Shown here: positions 1 to 7,700 of the stretch, piece after piece
Layout: each line of letters begins with the position of its first letter
How positions within the stretch are numbered: the stretch's first letter is position 1
Origin: Xanthomonas translucens pv. translucens DSM 18974
GTDB taxonomy: Bacteria; Pseudomonadota; Gammaproteobacteria; Xanthomonadales; Xanthomonadaceae
Length of the DNA: 12,810 bases
Direction: 5' to 3'
Assembly: GCF_000331775.1 (NCBI RefSeq)
Contig: NZ_CAPJ01000132.1
Span: 1-12,810 of the forward strand
Notes under the pieces: generated by a model
What the model was told of the DNA's origin: nothing
The model's database searches: none
What the model saw: the letters and a program-made list of their open reading frames with translations, nothing else
Made by a program: the position numbers and the translations under genes

Positions 1-22
1 TGCCCGCGCCCGCGACGCAGGC

Positions 23-589
23 TCATAGCGTCGCCGCCGCCGCAGGCGTGGCCAGCGCATGGCACAGCAGCCGGCAAGCGCGCAGCGCCAACGCCTTGCG
101 TTCGGCTTCGTCGCTGCCGCGCTGGCAGGCGCCGAGCATGTCCATCAACAGGGCCAGGTCGTCGCCGTCCAGGCCCGCGCGGCACAGGCCGGCGTCGGTG
201 GCGCGCTGCAGGAACGGCAGCAGGATCGCCATCAGCCGCGCATGCGCCACTTCGATCTGCGGATGGTCGCGCGGCATCGAGCGCCAATAGTCGGCCAGCG
301 GCGCGGACATCGCGATGTGCTCGGCGACATCGCGCAGCAGCAGGAACAGGCCGTCGGGGCGCTCGCCGATATCGCGCGCGCAGCAGTCCAGCCCGTCCAG
401 GGCGCGCTGCAGCAGCGCGATCATCAGCTGCGCACGGTCGGCGAAATTGCGGTACAGCGTGGCCCGGCCCACGCCGGAGCGCTCGACCACCAGCTCCAGC
501 GGCGCCAGCACGCCGTGCTCGCAGAACACCTCGTCGGCCGCGTCGAGCAGCAGGCGGCGGCGTTGAGCGGCATCGGCGCGGAAGTCCAT
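23..589 (-). CDS. TetR/AcrR-family transcriptional repressor
   Basis: This 188-residue protein has the size and layout of a TetR-family one-component regulator. An N-terminal three-helix DNA-binding domain covers about residues 8-55, with the helix-turn-helix at about 31-51 (LELVVERSGVGRATLYRNF, where GVGRATLYRNF is the recognition-helix signature). The all-helical C-terminal half should hold a ligand pocket and the dimer interface; its ligand cannot be read from sequence. The start at 589 is preferred because the HTH follows at the usual distance and a promoter lies directly in front. No Shine-Dalgarno precedes the ATG. The perfect inverted repeat at 602-617, inside the promoter, suggests autoregulation. 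The gene behind it is ppc, on the same strand, so there is no divergent target in this window. Its target, if any besides itself, probably lies beyond position 1. Family assignment is firm; the regulated function is unknown. Confidence 0.9.
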   Translation of the reverse strand: MDFRADAAQRRRLLLDAADEVFCEHGVLAPLELVVERSGVGRATLYRNFADRAQLMIALLQRALDGLDCCARDIGERPDGLFLLLRDVAEHIAMSAPLADYWRSMPRDHPQIEVAHARLMAILLPFLQRATDAGLCRAGLDGDDLALLMDMLGACQRGSDEAERKALALRACRLLCHALATPAAAATL

Positions 590-596
590 GCCGGGG

Positions 597-624
597 ATTA
601 TCGGACAATGTTGTCCGCTTGCAA
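597..624 (-). promoter_or_regulatory. tetR promoter with embedded TetR-type operator
   Basis: Read on the minus strand, a TTGCAA -35 (619-624) and a GATAAT -10 (597-602) are separated by 16 bases. The spacer region is occupied by a perfect inverted repeat, CGGACAA-TG-TTGTCCG (602-617), with 7-base arms and a 2-base centre, typical of TetR-family operators. Transcription would start at about 590-591, one or two bases before the ATG at 589. The mRNA would therefore be leaderless or nearly so, in keeping with the missing Shine-Dalgarno. The repeat is seen directly; its binding by the adjacent regulator is inferred. Confidence 0.75.
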
Positions 625-655
625 GCGCAGCGTCGATCCGCGCGCGTCGCTGCCG

Positions 656-688
656 TCCCGCAGCGCGCCCGGCGGCACCGCTGCGGGG
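656..688 (-). terminator. Hairpin downstream of ppc
   Basis: CCCGCAGCG (657-665) is perfectly complementary to CGCTGCGGG (679-687), giving a 9-bp GC-rich stem with a 13-base loop, 18 bases beyond the ppc stop codon. No T-run follows on the minus strand, so it is not a classical intrinsic terminator. It may instead stabilise the ppc 3' end or pause the polymerase before the tetR promoter. Confidence 0.4.
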
Positions 689-704
689 ACTGCCCGGCGA
701 CCGG

Positions 705-3422
705 TTAGCCGGTGTTCTGCACGCCCTGCGAGACGCCGTTGACGCAGGCCACCAGCGCGCGCAGCAAGTCCTCGTCCTCGCCGTCGGTGGCCCGCCAGCG
801 CTGCAGCAGGTCCACCTGCAGCACGCTGATCGGGTCGATGTAGGGATTGCGCAGGCGGATCGACAGCGCCAGCCGCGGGTCGTGCTGCAGCAGCGACGCC
901 TGCCCGGTCAGCGATTTCACCCAGCCCTTGGTCAGCGCCAGTTCGTCGCGGATGCGCGGGAAGAAGCGCGCGTGCAGCGGCCCGGCCAGGCGCGAGAACA
1001 TCTCGGCGATGTTGAGGTCGCCCTTGGACAGCACCATCGCGATATCGTCGAGGAAGGTGCGGAAGAACGGCCAGTCGGCGGCCATCTCGCGCAACGTGTC
1101 CTCGTGGCCGGCCGCGACGGCCGCATTCAGGCCGCTGCCGACGCCGTACCAGCCCGGGATCACCGCACGCGCCTGGCTCCACGCGAACACCCACGGGATC
1201 GCGCGCAGGTTGTCCAGCGCCGCGTCCTGGCCCAGCCGCCGCGACGGCCGCGAGCCCAGGGTCATCCGCTCGATCACGTCGATCGGCGTGGCCAGGCGGA
1301 AATAGCGCATGAACTCGGCATCGCCGACGAAGCTGCGGTAGGCGCCGGTGCTGTGCTCGGCGACGATGTCCATCACCGGCCGCCACGCGTCCTCGCGCGC
1401 GTCCGGCGCGCGCGGGCGCAGGCTCGACAGCAGCACCGCGCCGGTCATCTGCTCCAGCGAGCGCAGCGCCAGCGCGCGGATGCCGTACTTGCGGTGGATC
1501 ACCTCGCCCTGCTCGGTCACCCGCAGGCGGCCATCGACGCTGCCGCGCGGCGCCGCTTCCAGCGCGCGCGTGGTCTTGCCGCCGCCGCGCACGATCGAAC
1601 CGCCGCGGCCGTGGAAGAAGGTCAGGCGGATGCCGAGGTCGGCGGCCGCGTCGAGCAGTTCCACCTGCGCGCGCTGCAGGCCCCAGCGCGAAGCGGCGAT
1701 GCCGCCGTCCTTGCCGCTGTCCGAATAGCCGAGCATCACCATCTGCACGTCGTTACGCGCGGCCAGGTGGCGGCGGTAGACCGGGTCGGCGAGCAGGTCG
1801 CGCAGGGTGTCGGTGCCGCCGCGCAGATCGTCCACAGTCTCGAACAGCGGCACGATGTCCAGCGGCACCGCACCTTGCGCATCGACCAGGCCGCCGCGCC
1901 GCGCCAGGGCCAGCACGGTCAGCACGTCGGCACGGTTGTGCGCCATGCTGATGATGTAGCTGCCCAGCGCATCGGCGCCGTGGCGCGCGCGCGCATCGGC
2001 GAGCGCGGCGAACACCGCGTCCAGGCGCGCGTTGCCGGCATCGTCGGGCGCCGCCGGCAAGGTCTGCTCGCCGCCGGCATAGGCGCCGAGGACGGCGGCG
2101 CGCTCCTTGGGCGAACGCGTATCCCAGCCGTCGTCGCCCAGCGCCGCGGCGACCGCGCGCGCATGCACGCTGGACTCCTGGCGTACGTCGAGCCGCGCCA
2201 GGTGGAAGCCGAAGCTGCGCACCCGCCACAGCAGCCGGCGCACCGCGAACCAGCCGGCGTGCAGGCCCTTGTTGGCCTGCAAGCTGTCGAGGATCAGTTG
2301 CAGGTCCTGCTCCAGTTCGGCCGGCGCGGCATAGGCACCCGGCGCGTCGTCCAGCGTCGCCTGCAGGCGCGCGCGCATCAGGTCGTTGAGAAGGCGGTAC
2401 GGCATGTCGGCATGGCGCGGCCGCGAGCGCGCCGCGGCCTCGGGCAGCAGTTGCCGATAGCGTTCCAGCTGCGCCAGCAGCGCATCGCTGACCGTCACCA
2501 GCGTGGTCGATTGGCTGAGCAGGCTGGCCAGCTGCCACAGTTCCTTCAGATAACGGTCCAGCACCGCGCGGCGTTGCGCGTCGAGGGTGGCGGTGATGGT
2601 GCCGGCATCCACGTTCGGATTGCCGTCCATGTCGCCACCGACCCAGGTACCGAAGCGCAGCAGCCGCGGCAGCGGCAGCGGCTCGCCGTAGGTCTCCTCG
2701 ATCGCATGCTCCAGGGTCTCGTACATCACCGGGACCACCCGGTACAGCACCTGGGTCAGGTAGAAACCGACATGCTCGCGCTCGTCTTCCACGGTCGGCC
2801 GCACCGGCGAGGAATCGGCGGTCTGCCAGGAGGCGGTCAGCGCCATGCGGAAGCGCGCCGCATCGGTGGCGCGCTCGCCGGGCGTGCGCATGCCGTCGAG
2901 GTTGTCGACCAGGCTGGCCACCATCAGCTGCTCTTTCTCCAGCAACGCGCGGCGCACCGCTTCGGTCGGGTGCGCGGTGAACACCGGCTCCACGTCGATG
3001 CGCGGCAGCCACTCGCCCAGTTCCTGCGCGCTCACCCCCTGCGCCTTGAGCCGGCGCAACGCATCGTGCAGGCCGTCCGGCTGCGGCGTGTCGGCACTGT
3101 TGCGCTGGTAGTCGCGGCGGCGGCGGATGCGGTGCACACGCTCGGCGATGTTGACCACCTGGAAGTAGGTACTGAACGCACGCACCAGCGCCTCGGCGTC
3201 GCGCGGCGTACGCCCGTAAAGCTGCTCGCTCAGCGAGGACGGCGGCGCATCGCGCTCGCGGCGCGCAATCGCGGTGGTGCGGACGGTTTCGATCTCGTCC
3301 AGGAACTGCGCAGACACCTGCTCGGCGAGCAGGTCGCCGACCAGCGCCCCCAGTCGGCGCACGTCGTCGCGCAAGGGGATATCGGGCGTGGCAAACACGA
3401 TGCTGCTGCGGTACTCGTTCAT
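705..3422 (-). CDS. ppc: Phosphoenolpyruvate carboxylase
   Basis: The product is 905 residues, the normal size for bacterial PEP carboxylase. The enzyme adds bicarbonate to phosphoenolpyruvate to give oxaloacetate and phosphate, refilling the TCA cycle in the cytoplasm as a homotetramer. Family landmarks appear in order: FTAHPTE at 148-154 with the catalytic histidine at 151, GGDMDGNP at 262-269, [10 protein letters not shown] at 565-574 with lysine 571, the [13 protein letters not shown] glycine-rich loop at 603-615, and the invariant C-terminus QNTG. The start MNEYRSS at 3422 is preferred to an in-frame ATG at 3527, because the extra 35 residues are proline/arginine-rich and unlike the family, and the likely promoter falls inside them. 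In the second motif the arginine found in E. coli and plant enzymes (GGDRDGNP) is methionine. The gene diverges from ahcY and ends before a hairpin and tetR. Confidence 0.97.
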   Translation of the reverse strand: MNEYRSSIVFATPDIPLRDDVRRLGALVGDLLAEQVSAQFLDEIETVRTTAIARRERDAPPSSLSEQLYGRTPRDAEALVRAFSTYFQVVNIAERVHRIRRRRDYQRNSADTPQPDGLHDALRRLKAQGVSAQELGEWLPRIDVEPVFTAHPTEAVRRALLEKEQLMVASLVDNLDGMRTPGERATDAARFRMALTASWQTADSSPVRPTVEDEREHVGFYLTQVLYRVVPVMYETLEHAIEETYGEPLPLPRLLRFGTWVGGDMDGNPNVDAGTITATLDAQRRAVLDRYLKELWQLASLLSQSTTLVTVSDALLAQLERYRQLLPEAAARSRPRHADMPYRLLNDLMRARLQATLDDAPGAYAAPAELEQDLQLILDSLQANKGLHAGWFAVRRLLWRVRSFGFHLARLDVRQESSVHARAVAAALGDDGWDTRSPKERAAVLGAYAGGEQTLPAAPDDAGNARLDAVFAALADARARHGADALGSYIISMAHNRADVLTVLALARRGGLVDAQGAVPLDIVPLFETVDDLRGGTDTLRDLLADPVYRRHLAARNDVQMVMLGYSDSGKDGGIAASRWGLQRAQVELLDAAADLGIRLTFFHGRGGSIVRGGGKTTRALEAAPRGSVDGRLRVTEQGEVIHRKYGIRALALRSLEQMTGAVLLSSLRPRAPDAREDAWRPVMDIVAEHSTGAYRSFVGDAEFMRYFRLATPIDVIERMTLGSRPSRRLGQDAALDNLRAIPWVFAWSQARAVIPGWYGVGSGLNAAVAAGHEDTLREMAADWPFFRTFLDDIAMVLSKGDLNIAEMFSRLAGPLHARFFPRIRDELALTKGWVKSLTGQASLLQHDPRLALSIRLRNPYIDPISVLQVDLLQRWRATDGEDEDLLRALVACVNGVSQGVQNTG

Positions 3423-3458
3423 CGGAAACGCATGGCTCGGCGGTGGGGGGCGTCGCAA

Positions 3459-3505
3459 GACTAACCCAAAAGTATTAGTCGCTCGCCCAGCGTGGTAACG
3501 ATTAC
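3459..3505 (-). promoter_or_regulatory. Candidate ppc promoter with two inverted repeats
   Basis: On the minus strand a TAATAC -10-like hexamer lies at 3472-3477, with only a weak -35 about 17 bases upstream (CGTTAC, 3495-3500). Two symmetric elements coincide with it. GACTAA/TTAGTC arms (3459-3464 and 3475-3480, 10-base loop) overlap the -10, and GTAAC-G-ATTAC-type symmetry (GTAA at 3495-3498, TTAC at 3502-3505) overlaps the -35. The symmetry is seen directly; promoter and operator roles are inferred. Transcription would start about 45 bases before the ppc ATG. Confidence 0.4.
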
Positions 3506-3671
3506 AAAGCGAACCATCGGGGGCCATGCAAGGTGTCCAGGACCCAGGACATGCCCCGCAGCCCAGGCCGAGAGGTCGCCCGGCCGAAGCCGCCAGACCC
3601 CGTCACGGAACTGTCGTCAACGGCGGTCGATAGATGCCGGTGTGCGCCGCGTCCCAGGCCGCAGCGCCGCA

Positions 3672-3702
3672 TTCAAGCGCCTCACGCCACTGCCGCTATA
3701 AT
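3672..3702 (+). promoter_or_regulatory. ahcY promoter
   Basis: A perfect TATAAT -10 box lies at 3697-3702. The -35 is poor: TTCAAG at 3672-3677 would need a 19-base spacer. Initiation 6-8 bases downstream falls at about 3708-3710, immediately before the first base of the SAH riboswitch, which is the arrangement expected for a riboswitch-led transcript. Confidence 0.65.
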
Positions 3703-3710
3703 TGGTTATC

Positions 3711-3784
3711 CCTCCGCCGAGGGGCGCTGCGACCGTGTCGATGCGGGGTTCCCCGCCTGCAGACCCGGCCAGGCTCGGCGGCAG
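3711..3784 (+). promoter_or_regulatory. SAH (S-adenosylhomocysteine) riboswitch controlling ahcY
   Basis: The segment carries the conserved core of the SAH riboswitch class: CCGAGGGGCGCTGCGACC (3717-3734) near the 5' end and GCCAGGCTCGG (3768-3778) near the 3' end. An 8-bp closing stem P1 pairs CCGCCGAG (3714-3721) with CTCGGCGG (3774-3781). An internal hairpin is formed by GCGGG/CCCGC (3743-3756). Known members bind SAH with strong discrimination against SAM and switch on downstream genes that remove SAH. Here the next gene is ahcY, 67 bases beyond P1. The 3' strand of P1 (3773-3778) can alternatively pair with the ahcY ribosome-binding region (CCGGAGC, 3834-3840), a plausible OFF state; this part is inference. 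Confidence 0.95.
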
Positions 3785-3813
3785 GCTTGAGCGACAACGG
3801 CGCCCGGACCTTC

Positions 3814-3839
3814 GCGAGTTTTCTCGCCATTGACCGGAG
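3814..3839 (+). promoter_or_regulatory. ahcY ribosome-binding region with adjacent hairpin
   Basis: GGAG at 3836-3839 lies 8 bases before the ATG at 3848 and fixes the ahcY start. Just upstream, GCGAG-TTTT-CTCGC (3814-3827) can form a small 5-bp hairpin between the aptamer and the Shine-Dalgarno, possibly part of the expression platform. Confidence 0.6.
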
Positions 3840-3847
3840 CATTACCG

Positions 3848-5293
<1,446 letters not shown>

Positions 5294-5320
5294 GTAGTTG
5301 CTGCATCGCTCATCAGTCGT

Positions 5321-5354
5321 ACATCGGGCGCCGCAAGGCGCCCGATGTGTTTAC
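5321..5354 (+). terminator. ahcY terminator hairpin, possibly bidirectional
   Basis: ACATCGGGCGCC (5321-5332) and GGCGCCCGATGT (5337-5348) form a perfect 12-bp stem closed by a GCAA tetraloop, 27 bases after the ahcY stop. Only a short GTTTA follows, so the T-tract is weak. Because the methyltransferase gene converges from the other side, the same hairpin could end both transcripts. The rest of 5349-5461 holds nothing recognisable. Confidence 0.75.
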
Positions 5355-5461
5355 GATCCCGCGTGCCTGTAGCGCGCGGCACCAGGGCGCCTGCTGGCAC
5401 ACCCAACCATTCGCGCAAACCCGCAGCGACCCGTGCCATACCGGCGGCGGCATTGCCGTGA

Positions 5462-6217
5462 TTACCCGGCGCGACGGTAGACGGAGATCTGCGCGCGGGC
5501 GCGTGCGTCGAAGGGCTGCTGCGCCCAGTCCGACCAGCGTTCCTGCAACTCCAAGCCAGCCAGGCGCGCCATCAGGTCCAGTTCCGACGGCCACACATAG
5601 CGATAGCGGTCGTTGAAGATACGGGTGCCGGACTCGCCGATCAGCACGATGCGTTGCTGCACCAGTTGCCGCACCGGATCGGTACTGGAGCACAACAACA
5701 GCACCGGCGCATCGCCCGCGTCCAAGGCCGGCGGGTCCAGCACCGGCGTCACCTTGGCGCCGGTCTGCAGCATCTCCGCCTGCGGCACCAGGGTCTGCAG
5801 GACGAACGCGCCGGAGGCCGACAGGCGCTCGCGTACCGCGACCAGGCAGCGTACCTGCTCACTCTGCGCCAGCAGATAGCCGAACGAGAACACCGAGTAG
5901 ATCAGGTCGAACGGCCCGGCGATGGGCACATCGACGAAATCGTCGCAGACCAGCGTCAGGCGCTCGGCGCCCGGCTTGTCGCGCAGCCTGTCCAGCATGA
6001 GCGGAGAGTTGTCGATCCCGCTCACCACTGCGCCGCTGGCCGCGAGCGGCAGGGCGATACGGCCGGTGCCGACACCCAACTCCAGCGCCCTGCCGCCGCC
6101 CACCAGCGCAGCCAACAGCTGTGCGCACTGCGCCGTGTTGGCGGCGGCTCGCCGTTCCTGCAGCAGATCGTAATATTGCGAAACTCGGTCGTACGCGTGC
6201 GCCGACGATGCGTGCAT
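5462..6217 (-). CDS. Class I SAM-dependent methyltransferase
   Basis: The 251-residue protein has the Rossmann-like class I methyltransferase fold. Motif I is ALELGVGTG at 44-52, with aspartate 69 (SGIDNS) as the usual ribose-binding acidic residue at the end of strand 2, and DD at 92-93 in the adenine-binding region. PFDLIYSVFSFGYLL at 102-116 is the post-motif region, after which an aromatic C-terminal part probably contacts the substrate. The acceptor cannot be deduced; the general type resembles small-molecule methyltransferases. The start at 6217 is chosen because AGGTAGGA lies directly upstream; an extension to 6319 would overlap the preceding gene and adds cysteine/arginine-rich sequence. 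It lies 32 bases after the sulfotransferase stop on the same strand, so the two are probably one operon. The SAH it produces is the substrate of the adjacent AhcY, which may be coincidence. Confidence 0.88.
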   Translation of the reverse strand: MHASSAHAYDRVSQYYDLLQERRAAANTAQCAQLLAALVGGGRALELGVGTGRIALPLAASGAVVSGIDNSPLMLDRLRDKPGAERLTLVCDDFVDVPIAGPFDLIYSVFSFGYLLAQSEQVRCLVAVRERLSASGAFVLQTLVPQAEMLQTGAKVTPVLDPPALDAGDAPVLLLCSSTDPVRQLVQQRIVLIGESGTRIFNDRYRYVWPSELDLMARLAGLELQERWSDWAQQPFDARARAQISVYRRAG

Positions 6218-6249
6218 GGTCCTACCTAGACAGTGAATGGAGAGCGCGC

Positions 6250-7176
6250 CTAGGTGACCATACCGACCACCGCATGCGCGGCACCGGCAGATTCGCCGGT
6301 GGCGAGCCAATGCGCGCAATCGGCACCGAGTTCGGCGGCGGCGCGCTGCAGATAGGCCGCGTTGGCGGCAGGTGCAAGGGTTTCGCGCCAGCGCCCATTG
6401 CAGCCACGGTTGAAGAACGCCCGCCCGCCATCGCGCCAGAAGCCGGCTCCCTGCGGAACGTAGCGCGCGGCATGCGCGCGCATGTACTCAAGGCTGCAAT
6501 GCCGCAGTACGCGTTCGCAACGCGCCGGGTCCAGCGGAACATCGAGGAAGGCGGCGATGCGTCGCACCTGCGCAGGCAGGTCCTGCAGCAGCGCCGCGTA
6601 ATGGACCAGCAGCACGTTGTCGCAGTCGCGCAACACCCACCAGGAGCGCACGCCTTCCCAGAACGGCCACAGCGGGGCGCCGTCCTCGCGCAACCAGGTT
6701 TCGAAGTACTCGGCGACCGGGCATGCGGGCGGCCGCATCACCTTCAGCTTGCCGCCGCTGCGCGGCTCCGCGTCCAGGCGCGCCTGCGCGTACACGCTCA
6801 CCGCACGCTGGTGGTCGTAAAGGCTCCAGACGATGTCGCGGCCATCGCGGCCGACATAGAGATAGCGCGCCTGCTCGGACAGCACCAGCGCATCGGCCGG
6901 AAGATGGGTCTTCACGAACCGGCGATGGCGCTGCTCGGCCAGCAACCGCAGCTTGGTCGCCTTGTCCGGATACACCGAATCCAACCATGGCGACACGCTG
7001 GACACCGGAACCTGCGCATCGGCGGCGAAGATCAGCTGCGCGACGATCTGCTGGACCCAGGTGGTTCCGGCCTTCGCGTAGCTGGCGATGACGATGTCAT
7101 CGGTACGGAAAACGAAATCGTTCCACACGGTGGAATCGAAGAAGCGGTTGGGATATTCCCGTTGTTTGGGAGGCAT
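6250..7176 (-). CDS. PAPS-dependent sulfotransferase (Sulfotransfer_1 / SULT type)
   Basis: The 308-residue protein carries the complete signature of cytosolic-type sulfotransferases, which move sulfate from PAPS to a hydroxyl or amine. The 5'-phosphosulfate loop is YAKAGTTW (33-40) with lysine 35. FVKTHLP contains the predicted catalytic base, histidine 91. The 3'-phosphate motif is YVGRDGRDIVWSLY (107-120) with arginine 110 and serine 118. A C-terminal FFNRGCNGRWR (255-265) matches the family's PAPS-binding RKGxxGDWK-like segment. The start at 7176 gives the standard N-terminus (PNRF...W.DF.FR.DDIVI); a longer reading to 7395 adds 73 residues unlike the family. No strong Shine-Dalgarno is visible. 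A TATATT hexamer at 7249-7254 could be a -10 box. Its close downstream partner is a methyltransferase, suggesting joint tailoring of one product. The substrate is unknown: small molecule, peptide or glycan are all possible. Confidence 0.9.
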   Translation of the reverse strand: MPPKQREYPNRFFDSTVWNDFVFRTDDIVIASYAKAGTTWVQQIVAQLIFAADAQVPVSSVSPWLDSVYPDKATKLRLLAEQRHRRFVKTHLPADALVLSEQARYLYVGRDGRDIVWSLYDHQRAVSVYAQARLDAEPRSGGKLKVMRPPACPVAEYFETWLREDGAPLWPFWEGVRSWWVLRDCDNVLLVHYAALLQDLPAQVRRIAAFLDVPLDPARCERVLRHCSLEYMRAHAARYVPQGAGFWRDGGRAFFNRGCNGRWRETLAPAANAAYLQRAAAELGADCAHWLATGESAGAAHAVVGMVT

Positions 7177-7441
7177 GCCCACGTCGGCGTCCTGTCGGCC
7201 CTGCTCGGATCGGTGGCGCTTGGCACACGGAATGCACCCGCGCTCGGCAATATACATCGAAGCCCATGTCGGCCAGTTCGATGCAAAACCGCACGCCAAT
7301 GGAAGGAAGCGTCGGCGCACTCGAGATATGGGCAGGCTGCGAAGTTGCGTGCAGCGGGAGATCGCTCGCCGCAGCAGTCGGTGCGCCCGTTGCACGGCTT
7401 ACTCCGATCAGCCTGCCAGGATCAACCTTCGGAAACCGCGG
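7177..7441. other. Gap between the sulfotransferase and the small ORF
   Basis: These 265 bases hold no convincing gene. On the minus strand a TATATT -10-like hexamer lies at 7249-7254 without a recognisable -35. It could start the sulfotransferase-methyltransferase transcript about 65 bases before the ATG at 7176. Reading frames that cross this stretch lack ribosome-binding sites and are arginine-rich shadows. Confidence 0.4.
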
Positions 7442-7534
7442 TCATTGTGTGTAGATATACGCGACCTTACGCGGGCCGAACACCATCAATAGTTTCGAAA
7501 ACGCACGTGACAAAGCTTTTTTTGCGATTTTCAT
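7442..7534 (-). CDS. Predicted 30-residue cationic amphipathic peptide
   Basis: This small ORF is not recognised from any family. It starts with ATG at 7534, preceded by AGGTGA (7540-7545) at a 5-base spacing, the best Shine-Dalgarno in this neighbourhood. An in-frame TGA at 7547-7549 shows it is not the tail of a longer frame. The product begins MKIAKKALSRAF. Polar residues at 2, 5, 6, 9, 10, 13 and 14 alternate in pairs with hydrophobic ones at 3, 4, 7, 8, 11, 12, 15 and 16, giving a clean amphipathic helix to residue 19. A Gly-Pro break follows, then a short tail ending VAYIYTQ. I count seven Lys/Arg and no acidic residues. GC content is about 43%, far below the flanks. It lies between two sulfotransferase genes on the same strand. 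A membrane-active peptide, a type I toxin-like peptide, a leader peptide, or a sulfation substrate are all possible, as is a chance ORF. Confidence 0.45.
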   Translation of the reverse strand: MKIAKKALSRAFSKLLMVFGPRKVAYIYTQ

Positions 7535-7700
7535 CACATTCACCTGTCAATAATTTTTAAAAATGGTGGAGCGTCCACCTCTTTCAAAGTAGCAATATTC
7601 GCACGACCGGTCAACATTCCCGACAACATTCTCTTTTCGAACATTCGCTATCGCGCACGCGCGCGTACAACGAGCGCAAATCGTCGTACACAATGCCTAT
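7535..7700. other. AT-rich intergenic segment downstream of the second sulfotransferase
   Basis: This stretch continues the low-GC region (counted 33% GC in 7501-7560 and 48% in 7561-7620). It contains a hairpin with a T-run on the minus strand, three AACATTC repeats (7613-7619, 7625-7631, 7640-7646), and a TTGACC (+ GGTCAA, 7609-7614) that could be a -35 with TACTTT 17 bases on. I see no longer gene in it. Confidence 0.5.
7554..7579 (-). terminator. Hairpin plus T-run after the second sulfotransferase gene
   Basis: Read on the minus strand, GGTGGA-CGC-TCCACC (7565-7579) makes a 6-bp hairpin followed by ATTTTT, the form of a Rho-independent terminator. It lies about 120 bases past the stop of the gene ending at 7701 and about 30 bases before the small ORF. 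It could end the upstream transcript or act as an attenuator ahead of the small ORF. Confidence 0.5.

Noticed and set aside
588..3464. Very long plus-strand open frame opposite ppc
   Set aside because: It is the antisense of a gene with complete PEP carboxylase motifs. Its product is a repetitive Arg/Gln/His/Ala-rich string typical of shadows in high-GC DNA, with no ribosome-binding site.
7097..7294. Small minus-strand frame with several cysteines overlapping the sulfotransferase start
   Set aside because: It needs a GTG start without a Shine-Dalgarno and most of it lies inside the sulfotransferase in another frame.
7177..7395. N-terminal extension of the sulfotransferase to an ATG at 7395
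   Set aside because: The added 73 residues are basic and unlike sulfotransferase N-termini, whereas the start at 7176 gives the standard family beginning.
7411..7430. Minus-strand TTGATCCTGGC resembling the start of 16S rRNA
   Set aside because: The match covers only about 11 bases and nothing before or after resembles rRNA.
7545..7550. Perfect TTGACA (minus strand) as a -35 box
   Set aside because: No acceptable -10 lies 15-18 bases downstream, and the hexamer overlaps the Shine-Dalgarno of the small ORF.
6121..7560. Plus-strand open frame opposite the sulfotransferase
   Set aside because: The opposite strand carries all catalytic motifs of a sulfotransferase; this frame shows none.
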